From NCBI GenBank assembly GCA_026260175.1, contig JAKCWW010000013.1, positions 88,177 to 152,176 on the forward strand: DNA of 64,000 nt, given 5' to 3'. The translations under genes were made by a program, and so were the position numbers. The DNA comes from Reticulitermes lucifugus (taxonomy: Eukaryota > Arthropoda > Insecta > Blattodea > Rhinotermitidae). The first letter of the stretch is position 1; the number at the start of each line of letters is the position of its first letter. The notes under the pieces are model-generated. The model did not search any database and was not told the origin of the DNA. It saw only the letters and a list, made by a program, of their open reading frames with translations. This document shows positions 10,641-22,890 of the stretch, in pieces.

Positions 10641-13600
10641 CTAAAAAATTCTAAAGCAGTTTAAATATTTCCATGAAAATTTTTCAGACACTATGTCACC
10701 AACACCATCCCACATCTCTGCCTACTATAATACTGTAGTAACACTAATTACAACTTATGAGAAAGCAAAGATATTAACACCACTTTCCATTGCGATTTAA
10801 AAGGCTGTGTTGCAATACATCTTCGCAAAACGTGCAATTGCTTGTGAAACACAAGACAGCCTGTGACATCAAGAAATTTACAGTTATTTGCCGCTTGATA
10901 CTGATAAGTAATGAATTGTTCGAGCTTGGAAAAGTGAACCGTTTGGGACATCATAATTACGGCTGAAAGTTCTATGGCATACCGGTAGGTCAAATATTTT
11001 TAGGTGTTAATATTTACGAATTTGACGAACTTACGAAGTTTTGAAATTACATCCAAAAACTTTGACGCAACTTAAGTTTGTAGGCATACAAATAACAAGT
11101 AGTCACAGAAAGGGATAACTCGTACGATCTTCATCACGTAAACTAAATAGGCTAATTTGATGAGAGATGGGCAACAATTCTTCCCAGAACTCTATTTTTA
11201 GAGTACAAAAAAAAAGATCATTAATTCTACACACTTTATAAGGCGAGAATTAGAACTAACAGTCTTTCTAAATACAAGCATTGCTCTATACTAAGGCAAC
11301 CAGAAAAGGACACTCTGTAACAATAAATTTTCCACAATTTGCTCTGTAAGACACGCGGCACTGCAGAACCATAATTCGCTTATGCACTAAATATCGCAAG
11401 CATTGTTATCACCAACGTATAATAATAAGTGCAGGAGCTCCCATCAATTAGCAAGTTGGCATCATTTGTTGCGGGGTCGTGATGTTGGTTGACTGATAAT
11501 TCGAGTCTCTCTCTCTCCCTCTCTCTCCAACCAGCACCCAAACTTGACCGGACAACCATCCATCTAGCCTGCCTGCCTAGGAAGAATGACACATACATTC
11601 TGAGCACCAATAAAACGGGAACATTTCTACACGAATTTTCATTTTACACGTGAATTTTTTTTCAATTCTGGCGTAACAAGTTACGTACAGGACAGCATTT
11701 GGGCCCAAAAGAACTGAAGTCGGATACTGATGACATTAAATCATGGCCAATTCGTTATGCATACCAGCGTTTTCAAACGGGGGAATTACGTCCCCTTATT
11801 CACTGGAAAGGCCAAGAAATTGGCAAAGAACTTGAAAGACGAACTAATTTTAAACCTAAAAGCAAAACACTACATTACAAACACAATTTTATAGAAAATG
11901 TGTTTCGCAGATGTCATTCAGTTCCATTTGAAAATTCAAGTCATATTTTATGTACCTTCTACAGGCTCAGGTGCCTCAAACATTTACCACATAAAGCAAG
12001 CCTCAAAATACGTAAGGAACTCAGACAAACATTGACGTAAGCTGCCAATTAAATGAAACACGACCTTTCTTAAAAATTACTTACTTGCTCAGACGGTCAT
12101 AACATTTTCTGCCTTTTATGGAATCTTGAGTTTCATTACCATCTTCTAAAAAGCACGCATTAGGGCTCCTGAGACAATCAGTAGAGTCACAATTCTCACA
12201 ACTTATTTCCCTAAGCTCCTGTGTCCTACATTCTATTCCTACCTTCCCGCTTGAAGACACCTATCCTCAGATTTTCTAACTAAAATGTTGTGGAAACTTC
12301 TCCCACTTTCACATTAACTCAAATGTCCAGTCCGTCTTATATCCCTTACAATCACACTCAAATCACGTTATATGGAAGTTTAAGGTTACGAATGCTGTTT
12401 CTGTCTGCGTAATTTCCTCAATAATCCCTGTACTTCCTTGGGGGTAAACTCCAAATATATTTTTCAAACCTGTTATCAAACACGCTGGGAATTCAGTTAT
12501 TATTCTGTCAAGGACACGGAACATTTAAGAGTCCCGCCAAATGACATTGCGAAGAAACTGATATAAAGTTCGAGATGAATACAAATTACTGATAACAAAA
12601 TCCTAGGAAATTTGCGAATCATTCACTTTGAAGATCAACTGCGACATGAGCAGTGTATCGGTACGTGAAAATTGGTGTCTTCTAAGCTATGAATATGTGA
12701 TCTGACAGTAAACAACGTTTCGGCGGAACCTGCTATGGCAATATTCATAATCTGAAGGTCACGATAGAATATTACTGCAAAGTATTGGTAAACATCACTC
12801 GATTAACATACATAAATACGTGGTGGTAATATTCACAAAGGCAAAATTTCAAATCCAAAATATCATCTTTAGTGTCTGGGAAATAAGGACTTTATATTGT
12901 GATGATGGGAGGTACCTGAAGCAGCTGAAGTATCATGTCCAGTGATTTACTGCTGTTATGAGCTGTACTTCAAATGCTTAGGCACGCGTATTTCCAGTCT
13001 GATGCCAAAACACGTTATCCATTTAAGTCCACATCACAGAAACAAATGGAGTACATCATAAGAAATTAAATGTTCCCAAGAAAATACGTGAAAGAGGGAA
13101 TCATTTTTTAAACAAAACCGACACAGAGTATCGGTGAGTCTCAGGCTTAAGGAACGTTACAATCCCGTCTGGGGCAAAACTGGCGCGCATGTATGTCTTT
13201 GACTGCACACAAACGGATCCCACATTACGGGTTTCAAAGTTTCCATTTCTCAGAATTAATTCTGAGAAGCATCTGGCAAGTGCGGCCAACATCTTCAGGC
13301 ATAGAATCTGGAGACGTATATCACTAAATAAACAGAATAAGTATATCATTAGCACACATGTATAATAGGCTGATACCTAAATACAGGGGTTGGATTACTG
13401 CCAAATGTAGTCAGGTGACAGTGCAGTAAATCAGTGGAACATTTAATTTAAAGTGTCATAAAAACTGAAACAGAAACCTGTTACGTTGTTTTTACAACAT
13501 GCCTATGTCCTATCTGACATTTATTCAAGAGTATTGGTTTTGTGGCAACAGCATTGCAACATATACACGTAGCTGTTCAAGCCACTTGCAAGCATTTTCT

Positions 13601-14307
13601 CAGACATGCGTCTCAGATATTATCTTTATTGCGCAGTAGTTTCTATTTAGCCAACGTCAAGAAATGTAAATACAAAATTTGCCAGAAATTACTGCAGCTA
13701 CAATACCTGTCTACATAAAGGGAAACTTTCGAAATATATGTAGATTCAGCAACTTCACTTTAAAATCGAATTAGTTTTTTCATGAAATATTTCTAAATAA
13801 ATTAAGTTTCTTGTCTTTAAATAATTTTACCAACTCCGCGTTTCAAAAAAAACATCAGCGAATCTCTGTTAACACACACAGAGCGTCTAACAACAAATCA
13901 GAGAACTAAGACTGCTCAACATCTGATCCTGTGAAAAGTTATTGCAATAAAAGGAAACTTACATTTAATGAGCAGAAAATTGACACACAAAAGGAGTCTT
14001 TACTACTACTACTACCACCATCACTATCCAGTTTCCTTTCTTCTCAGCAGGTTAGCTAGTTCTCAAAAGAGAACGGGTCACACTAACCAAGCGTTTCTTA
14101 TTCACCGTGCTGCTAAAAACTTTCTAGCTCTACGACATGCATAGCATGTGTTAATTATTACTGCTTTGTGCATTAGAATATATCAAGCAGGGCTGAGATG
14201 AAGCAGTTTCAAACTGTCGTGTAATTTGTTTGGTACAACACCCGTTGTGGATATTATTAATGGTATTACACAGGCCGTTCTCAGTTGCCATACTTTTATT
14301 AGCTCTT
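10641..14307. other. Anonymous AT-rich stretch with a few small motifs
   Basis: No gene recognised. A perfect 18-base palindrome CTCAGAATTAATTCTGAG lies near 13250-13267. An open frame at 11699-12040 (113 codons from ATG) has no recognisable domain. At about 12700-12760 the minus strand has a CCGAAACG-type core that may be a worn Penelope-type motif. Confidence 0.35.
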
Positions 14308-14362
14308 TATATTATTATTATTATTATTATTATTAGTAGTAGTAGTAGTAGTAGTAGTAGTG
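14308..14362. repeat. Compound (ATT)n(AGT)n microsatellite
   Basis: About nine ATT units pass directly into about nine AGT units. The same ATT-to-AGT junction appears at 29312-29350. Confidence 0.95.
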
Positions 14363-15291
14363 TTTGTTTTTGCTTCAGCTTGTACAGCTTGTGGGTTACA
14401 CGCTACGTACGTATAACTGGCTTTATTAAAAAGGAAAAATTGAAGCTTATATACATATAGTGTATATATTGAGATTTAGAATATTCAGTAAAACCAGCTG
14501 GTTCAAAAATGTTCGGATCAAATGAGTAACAAATAAGAAAAAGCACTGTATTTCACCGAGGGTTGTGATTAATAAGTCAATACTACAACTGCGTGGCACT
14601 GAGGATAGAAGTTACTGCCTGACTAAACCGAACTGGGGGTCCTGCATTGGGTCTGCTGTTGACTGTCATTCCTGTTCTTACTCTGAAATCTGTTCCTCTT
14701 ATTGCAAGAAATTCAATCACGTAAGTGCGTAAAGTTTTCTAAAGCAGCAGTGTTTCATACTTCAGATTTGCGGGGTTGAAATTCAAATTCCGAAAGGTAC
14801 AGTAACTATCCGAAAAATTCTTTGGCTTGACTCAAATCACCAATGCGAATGCTTGGCGAGGATATTGAAAGGAGCCTCGACTATTTATTTACAGTCATTT
14901 CATTTCATTTCCACTCTTCATGATCGTCCACCCTTTTCCTTCAACGAAAAATTAATTCTTCAATCGCATTAGCATCTTAATTAATCCAGAATCCACTTTC
15001 ACCATAACATAAAAATAGTCTGTACTTAAGGAGGCCTATGCTTGAGTAAGTTGCTTTGCAAATATTACTATTTCTCTAATTTTTAGAAAGCATATCAAAT
15101 TTTACAAATCACTACTTAATACAAAATAACGTTCACAAATATAGCTAAGATCAAACAATTTCATATTCTTTGTCTTTCCGGTTGAAGCCCTGTAGCCTTT
15201 TCCGATTTCGGAAGATAAATTATGAAATTCTTTGTCATATACCAGAACTTCTTCTGCAGAAAGTTCTCTGTCGATGCATAACATGAAACAT

Positions 15292-15558
15292 GAATACAAA
15301 ATGACATGATCTTGATTTGAATCAAGCCATCTAAAGAATACAAAATGACACGATCTTGATTTGAATCAAGCCACCTCAGAAATGGAAAACGACACGATCG
15401 TGATTTGAGTCAAGCCATCTCAGAAATGCAATACGACACGATCTTGATTTGAATGAAGCCACCTCAGAAATGGAAAACGAGACGATCGTGATTTGAGTCA
15501 AGCCACCTCAGAAATACAAAACGATACGATCTTGATCTTGATTTGAACCAAGCCATCT
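15292..15558. repeat. 44-bp minisatellite, six units
   Basis: Six tandem units of 43-44 bases (the last about 49, with an extra CTTGAT), each with the form GAAATNNAAAACGACACGAT, then CNTGATTTGANTCAAGCCAC, then CTCA. Units 1, 2, 4 and 6 share CTTGATTTGAA; units 3 and 5 share CGTGATTTGAGTCAAG, so the array has a partly alternating two-unit order. The A-type unit can form a small hairpin (CTTGAT, TTGA loop, ATCAAG) and the B type holds the palindrome CACGATCGTG (GACGATCGTG in unit 5). Confidence 0.92.
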
Positions 15559-15559
15559 C

Positions 15560-16242
15560 CGTAGCAAAGCCTCAAACACTGTGTATCTTTCTTTTAACAG
15601 GCGCAGCAGTAATTAATTCTTACTTTTTTTCGAATAAAATACGTAAATCTTAAATTTACAAGAATAAATATTGTTTTTCCCTGCCTCCAACTTAATAATT
15701 GTCATGTTCAGTAGTTTCGTGAGCAACGTTATGGCGAGCTGAGCCCAGTGTGCAACTTTGGCTGTCGGTGTTCAGCCGTATCACATGTTGAAGCTCTTCC
15801 AACGTCCAGGCGTGCAATGCGATGCCACATTCAGGGCGAATGAAGCAGGAGAAGGAGATGGACCCGTACAAGGTACCGTGCCGGACAACAATGCACCCCG
15901 AAACGCTCGAACAACTTCAACATACGACGGGGCTAAGTCCCGAAAGCCAAAGTTATGGCTATGCAGACTGTAGCAGCTACATCCATTACAGATGGCACTT
16001 CACTCATAATATAGCTCATGTCATCCTGAATACGTACACAGTCTTTTTGACATTTAGTGATTACTGCAGTACCAAAGTCGTAAATACACGGCGTCACCTA
16101 CAAAACAGTTTTCATATTAATATATCAAGGCAGTAATTAGTTCTGCATCTGGTTAAAATAAACTAGTGCCCACAATAAATAAAAAAACAAGGTTGTTCCC
16201 GTACCCGAAATTAAGACACATGGGGTGGGGGGGGTTAAACTA
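15560..16242. other. Anonymous stretch
   Basis: Open frames at 15758-15973 and 15822-16136 overlap in different frames and show no domain. Somewhat higher GC near 15750-15910 but no repeat recognised. Confidence 0.35.
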
Positions 16243-16475
16243 CAGCACCACTCGTTCTTAAAGTTGGCGCTGGATACAAGTGAGAGGTCAGCTTCACTCT
16301 CTGGCCATTTTGGCGTTGGAGACAATGACCCGTTACCCACTGAGTAGGAAGCCGTGTGGGGCCCAGCGCCGGTATGGACACATTGGAGAAGAAAAATTTC
16401 TTGCTTTTCCAGTCATCGAACCACTATTTCTCGGTTGTCCGGCCCGTATTCTAGTTACCATACTGACTATGCTAT
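16243..16475 (-). repeat. SINE-C copy
   Basis: Plus strand shows CAGCACCACTCGTTCTTAAA, GGCGCTGGATACAAGTGAGA, TACCCACTGAGTAGGAAGCC, GTGTGGGGCCCAGCGCCGGT and a reversed, eroded B box in CAGTCATCGAACCACTATTT. Same order as the copy at 39990-40213. Confidence 0.8.
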
Positions 16476-16924
16476 TTCGGTTCTTACAATAAACAAACAT
16501 GTAGGAAAGTGAGAGACGTAGATTCAAAGAACCGATCCGTAAAAATTACTTCGAAATGGAGAAAATGTTATGAGCCTTCTCAAGCAGTTTCCCTTAGCTG
16601 CTAATTGTAGCACAGTTAAATTATAAACACAAAATATAAAGGACTTATTCGACAAAATGTGACAAAATTAACAACACATTTTCTTTGCCTCAGTATGTTA
16701 CTAATGCGGAAAAATCACGCAAGGACGAAAATAATATACCTCAAACCCTTACTGTTACGTTCTTGTCTTATACACGAAATATTGCAAAAATGTAGCAAAT
16801 GGCACATATTGCAAAAAATGTAACAAACAGCAAATATTTTAGTAAGTTACATAAAAAATAGGCAGCAAAATCTCACAGTAAGAAACAAAGTACGCAAGAG
16901 ATAATTTGGGTAAAATAAAACATT

Positions 16925-17055
16925 GGAGACTCAAGTTCGACACCAGGCCAGTGTATGTGGGATTCGTTGTGGACAAAGTGACACTGGTCTTGAATTTTAT
17001 CCGGGTGCTTGCCTTTGCTTCTCCCTTCTTAGTATCATTCCATCAATGCTCCGTA
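16925..17055 (+). repeat. SINE-B copy, old, partial
   Basis: TCAAGTTCGACACCAGGCCA matches the B-box region and GTGTATGTGGGATTCGTTGT, GGACAAAGTGACACTGGTCT match the family body; CATTCCATCAATGCTCCGTA ends the preserved part. Head and tail missing. Confidence 0.7.
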
Positions 17056-20000
17056 CTCATATTGCATTCATGTACGATCAACACTATAAAATCTTAGCAA
17101 TTAACAGCGTCGTTAAATAAAGCGTCTTTCTGTTTTTCCCTCCCCTTAGTTTCCTATTCAATTTTTTAATCTCGAGACAGCCTTCCAAAAGGAAAGTGCA
17201 ATGGTCAATTCTGTTTTAAAAGCAAATAAATGTAATAAAATTTACAATTGTGTTCTCTAAACATAGCAGGTTGCAGTGCCAGAAGACTAAATTTCTAGAG
17301 TCATACCTTCCTAGTACGTGCACACTTCTAATTTCGGTACGATTATCGATTAGCCTAATAAAGTTTTTGTTATCGGCATAATAAACGTACCTCTTATTAA
17401 ACCATAATTTATCATTCTAAATACTAGACTAATCATATACCATGTTTTTAATGTGGATAATGGGAAAGTAGTAAGAGTTTAAGTTCGATGGAACTCTATA
17501 GGACTTTGTGCAATGTTTGATTTTGATACTGGCAATTCTGAAAATTGGTCTTCCACTATCAAAGAGTTAGTTACATAGTAAGATATTCAGTCACTAAATT
17601 AATTAGTGTTCCATTTATTTAGCAGATGTGTTTCTATCTGAATAAAGCTCGTCCGTAAACACAGCACCAGCCTGTATTATCATACTTACAATAATCTGCG
17701 TTTGAAGTCTTTCCTGAGCCAAGCGAATACAACACAACTTCATATTATATTCCTTCAATGTCAGCTTTAATATTACATTCCAGTATACCACTAGGTACCC
17801 CAAGCATTCTAATCCACTTATTTTCCCCAAACTATGCATGTAATTTTCATCTTTTCTATGCGAGCTGCATGTCCCATCTCGTCTTTCTTCGTTTGCTCAG
17901 TTACTAATGTTTTTTTTGAAAAGTACAAATCACAAAACTCAAATAATAAATAATTTTCCCGGTCTTATGTAATCTACGTAGTAATGAGAAAGCTGAAAAT
18001 CGATATATGCAAAACCAGTTTTAATATGGCTGTGAGTGTACGCAGTCAACCCCTTCAGCCCCACTGTTCTGTGCAAACATTCATATTGACAATATTTATG
18101 TTCTGATATTCTCAAGTAGACGGGTAATAATGACAGGGAGAGGCGATGGATTTGCATATGATTAAAAACTTTTTATATACACCATTCTCCTTTCCTTCCA
18201 TAAATCTCCCCTTCCATCTTTAGTACACACACTAAATATTACTCACAGTAACAATTCCTGAAATAACTCTTCCCTGGCCACTGCTTCTGCTACAAATCTC
18301 AGCTCAAAACAATCTTATTCTCCCATCGAAACAAAATGAAATGCATGGCATATATCATTATGACTTTAAAATGGGTATATAAAATGTAACTAATCATGGG
18401 GTCGCATTATCAGACAGAGACAAATAGACGCGACACGGCACCATGATTATCAGAACAATCCAAAAATATAATTGCAGTGAAAGGTAAAAATAAGACGTAT
18501 GAGGTCAAACCGCGAGATGACAATGAATAATACAAAAAAAAACAATTTGGCTTCATTTATACTAAAGTACAGTTTTGGGGCCAACAGCCTAATACACAGA
18601 GCTCTAAACTTAAGAATTCAAAAGAGAGGAGACCTAAGAGGATGGAGAAAATTACATATGAAGAGTTCAATAATCTGTGATCTTTATCTAATGTGATTAA
18701 GGTGATAAAGACAAGCAGCGCGTAGCAAGCTTAAGGGCAACTAAAAATCCTATAAAATTATTGTTGGGAAAGGTGAGAATAAAATACTATTTCGGAGAAC
18801 TTGGGGTTTCTTAGGGAGAAACATTCACTTATTCTGTTGTTTATTTATTTACGATTCAGATCTCAGTGTAGACCCTACACAGCACCGAATAGTAAGATAG
18901 TAAGCGAATAGTAAATGGTAAAATATATAGTTCACTAAGATGGAAAAAACGGTTGTATCGTAATTAGAGGTAATGTCCCGCAATTTGCCCGAAAATTCTA
19001 CCAACACCCACACAAAGCCCTAGGGGATAACCGCTTTCCGGCACTAGAATTCAACCCTGCACCTCCTGAACACGTAGCATCTAATTGGTGTGCTTTCATA
19101 TAAGCTGTACGAACACCATTCTACAAGACGTCACACCGTACTGATACGTCGTTGCTGTTTAAAAATGCGAATATTATAACAGTGCGGATGTCTGAAAGGA
19201 GAAAAAGCACAGTAATATTTGCGTAGGCCGTTAGGTTTCTATAATGGTAAAATCATGATCAAACATTCATATTTTAATAAAGCGATATTTATAAACACGT
19301 GTAATAATATAATGACTCATTGTTCCCTTTTAACTTAGTACAGTATTCACTACATAGGGCAGAATAATTTAACTACTGTGAAAAGTGATTATCACTGAAC
19401 TGATCTCAAATATATTTCGTCTTTTATAAGCCACGAACTTTATGCATAGCATTCAAAATGCACGCCAATGGACTCTTCTGAACCAACTCAAAAAACAGGC
19501 CACACGCTCACAAGCGATTTCTTTACAATTAATTTTGTTACTGCCCACTCATCTACACACACGTCTTCATAGTGAAATATTTCAGTCCAATTTTCGGTTT
19601 AAATATTTTAGGCGTTCTTCTTCTCCCGTCTGCTTATTAAATCTTCTGCACATATTTTTCTTCTTTATTTCATTGACCAGCTTTATTATAACAGATTACC
19701 CACTCTGAAGAATTTTAAACTAAGAAGTATCGGAACGTTTCTTCTGAATCTTATTTCGCACCACCTTAAAGAAGGTATAGTTTAGTGTTTTATTGCTTCT
19801 AAACTTTTATTCCTTTACCATCAATCTTTTACAGATAAAAAAATCCACATTACCCAGAATCAGCAATGCCTAAGTTGTAGGCTGGACTCTGCTGTTTGCA
19901 TCGGTAGACCGTCACACCTTGACGTGCTGCATTGGAAAGCGGTAAAGAAGGATTCGTAAGTTAGAGTTCTTTTTCTTCCTGCGCGAGAGAAAGAGATTTA

Positions 20001-21119
20001 AAATAAAAAAGGAAGATTGAACATGGCTTCTGACACGCTAAGCATTCATCCATCATTCAGATCATGATTTAACTTAACCACCGCTTGTAATGTATCTGAC
20101 ACAAACGGAGCTAGAAATCTGGCAGTCATTAACCACAGTATACAGCTAGATCTTATCTCTCAAACTGCTGCACTTTACTGGGATTGTTTCCTTGTTAACA
20201 AGACTCCAACATTATTTTGTGGCAAGTTCTCATATAAACAGGACTTAATTTGGAACAAGCAACTGCAATACTGTACCTAAACGTAACCTCTCCTTCCTGT
20301 CAGCTGAAGACATTGGTCCTCTAGAGCTTTGCATACCGTCAACAAGACCGATAGATCTTGGACTGCCTAATGACGCTCTTTCAGCGCCCCAGTTCACAGA
20401 ACATAGGTAATATAAAATGTCATCTCTTTAAAAGCAGTAAGGTATCAGTAACAGGATGCCGACTGATTTAAAAACGCATCAAGTAACGTTTCTTGCTACT
20501 GCGTGAACAGTAACCGTCCCTCTTCCTACCTGACCCACACAATTTCAAACTTTGAACTGGACCGAAGTATAGCAGACACAGTAGTTCTTTTCCTTCTAAC
20601 CGCTTGCCTAAAATCTCTTCAGTTTATTCGACCACATGGCACGGAATATTATTAGTCTGTTATTGGATTTGACACCGTTTTATGGTTGGCGAATTTGCGA
20701 ACGTTTAGGATAACCAAAATGCCTAACCTTCCAGCGAAGAAGACAAACAGCGGCGTAGCCTTGATATTTATAGTTCCATGCCTCAAGACATTGGAGAAGG
20801 AGCCTTATCTTAAATGACGATAAACCGCCCGCCACACGAAGAGGTCATCGACTTTGAACGAAAACAAAACTGTCTACCAAAGACAGTGAGAGTCTAAGGC
20901 CTTCTATGACAAATGACTCGTTTATCCACTTTGCATAAAGTTTACGGATTAAAATCTCTGCTCAAGTATCCTTCTCCTACCAGTAAATATATTTTAAAAC
21001 AGGACTGAACAAGTTTCTGTCAAACCCTCACAAGTTTTAATACTTACATCAGAACAATGTAAGACAGCCTTCATCCTAATATCCACAAATATGTATGTAT
21101 AAACTACCTCCGCTTTTTG
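17056..21119. other. Anonymous AT-rich stretch
   Basis: No gene recognised. At about 18960-19110 the minus strand has GCAGGGTTGAATTCTAGTGC, a B-box-like string that could be an old tRNA-derived repeat. Confidence 0.35.
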
Positions 21120-21560
21120 AGAATGTATGGACACTCAGAGGCCAAGAAATTCCTCGTTTTTATGGAATTCAACATCTACTGCCATATTTACAAGGTTCTG
21201 TGATCGAAGCAGTTGAATAAATTCTGTACCTTCACATCCTATTTCTCCAACATTCATTCCAATATTATCTTTCTGTCTACATCTAGCTCTTATAATTTCT
21301 ACCTCCTCTTGATATTTTCCTATAGAATTTTCCAAGAATTTATTACCTCTTCCTAATATATAACCCAGGATTCCTTTTTCAGAAGCTCTCATTCTTCAGC
21401 TAAATTCCCACACTCTTTTCAATATTATGTTTCATTGCCGTGTTTACGACCTTAATATTCGGCTCTGTCCGAGCTAGTTGAATCCAGGCCACCTCCTGCA
21501 ACACCCTATCTCTTCAAGATTTAACCATTTCTTTCCATCTATGCACAAGTTTCATATGTT
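21120..21560 (-). mobile_element. LINE C-terminal relics, possibly two pieces
   Basis: The minus frame 21392-21135 encodes RQKDNIGMNVGEIGCEGTEF and NMAVDVEFHKNEEFLGL, the counterpart of RRRWEDNIKMDLREIGxxGxxWI and VNxxMxxxFHKMRGFL in intact insect LINE C-termini. Immediately upstream (about 21560-21430 on the minus strand) a second, more decayed version can be read (KKWLNLEEIGC; NTAMKHNIEKSVGI). Either two copies lie head-to-tail or one was duplicated. No RT domain and no intact ORF. Confidence 0.65.
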
Positions 21561-22391
21561 CTCCTCTCTCCAATTTATCGTACTAAAATTTTATATTTTA
21601 ATCAAAAAATATATTTAATCAAAATTTAATCCCACTGTGTCACAATTTTAAGAAACGCAGATAAGTGTGTTTTGTCTTGAAGGCTGTGTCATAAGGTGGC
21701 TTCACCCTGATGCCTCACACCACGGGCTGGAGATTAATCCCCGGGACTTCATATAATATTAGAAGCGAAAAAAATAGCAATGAATTTATTCGGGGTTTCT
21801 CTGCTGAACAACCATAGCTCCATATGCTTTGTCGCACGCCTTGATTGTCGAGGCAGTGCATTACCACATCTTCAGTGTTTAATTGGGAGGTATCACCTTG
21901 ACCCGACACTTTGCTGGTTAGGTAGAAAGAAAATAGGTTTCACTTCTGTCTTTAAAAACACTTGCACTGGTTAAGTACTCAAATACAGCCGTCCGATTCC
22001 CACACACACACACACAGTAATAAGGTTAGTATAACCGGAATTATGGTTAATTTGGAAGACGTACACGGACTAGTGTAACGGTGCCAGTTAGAATGCGAGT
22101 CTCTTAAATGTCACTGCTATTGTTAGCCTCTGAGTTGTATTTTCACGGAAGAGATCGTTTGTTTGTACCCGCACATGAAGGAAACAGATTCATTACCGTT
22201 GTCCACTTTCTTTAGAGGGGTAATAGACAGGGTACTTAATTTCTTCCTGGTCTGCTACACATATTCTTTTGCCAACGTATCTTAATTTTCTCTTTGCTTG
22301 AATCCTGCAAATTATACAAATTTATATAAATAAACACAAGGTCAACAAAATGGCCTTTGGTTATTTTACGGTAAAATTAAGGAATTCTGTC
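21561..22391. other. Anonymous stretch with a CA microsatellite
   Basis: A short (CA)n run lies at about 22000-22016. Around 21660-21760 the minus strand holds CCCGGGGATTAATCTCCAGC, possibly a decayed tRNA-like head. No gene. Confidence 0.35.
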
Positions 22392-22890
22392 CAGTGCCGC
22401 CGAGAGCAGGTTCGGGGCCCGGTGAAGAACAAACCTAATATGCGCTGCCTAGTATACAGATGAAGCATGAAATAAGAAAAGGAAACACCTATTCTTGAAG
22501 ATCATATAAAAATTTAAACAAAAAGCTTGAATCAAAATCACATGTCACATTATTATAACTAACACTGCAGAAAATACTCACAAAATTGAACCTTGAAAAT
22601 TGCAAATCCCGTACAATTCAACGTATTTAAAATTAATTAATGTTTTTAGTGTTCCACTAAAATGTTAAATTTTTACATATTTTGTAATTTTTAAAAGAGA
22701 TCCCGTTTGTTTGAAAACTATGAGAAAAACGGCTGTTGAAAAACGCTACATTAACGATTCAGAAAAGTTGCATTTTGCGAAATTTACCGCATCAAAACGC
22801 ATACAACATAGTTGGGCCCCGGGTCCCCTTCCTGACCGCCGGACCCCTGTAATTTGTACCGGCTCCCCCCCCCCAGACTCTTCGGCACTG
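22392..22890. mobile_element. hAT-type MITE, non-autonomous
   Basis: Left end CAGTGCCGCCGAGAGCAGG and reverse-complemented right end CAGTGCCGAAGAGTCTGGG match at 11 of the first 13 bases, a CAGNG-type terminus typical of hAT elements. Flanking 8-mers ATTCTGTC (22384-22391) and ATTCTCTA (22891-22898) agree at 6 of 8 positions, as expected for an aged 8-bp target duplication. About 499 bases, no transposase, GC-rich next to both ends including a run of ten C at 22865-22874. Confidence 0.65.

Noticed and set aside
11699-12040. 113-codon open frame starting MGPKELKSDTDDIKSW
   Set aside because: The protein-like composition is suggestive, but I recognise no family and see no splice or gene context; a database search would be needed to keep it.
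15292-15558. CRISPR-like array
   Set aside because: Units are contiguous without unique spacers, and the context is a eukaryotic genome; it is a minisatellite.
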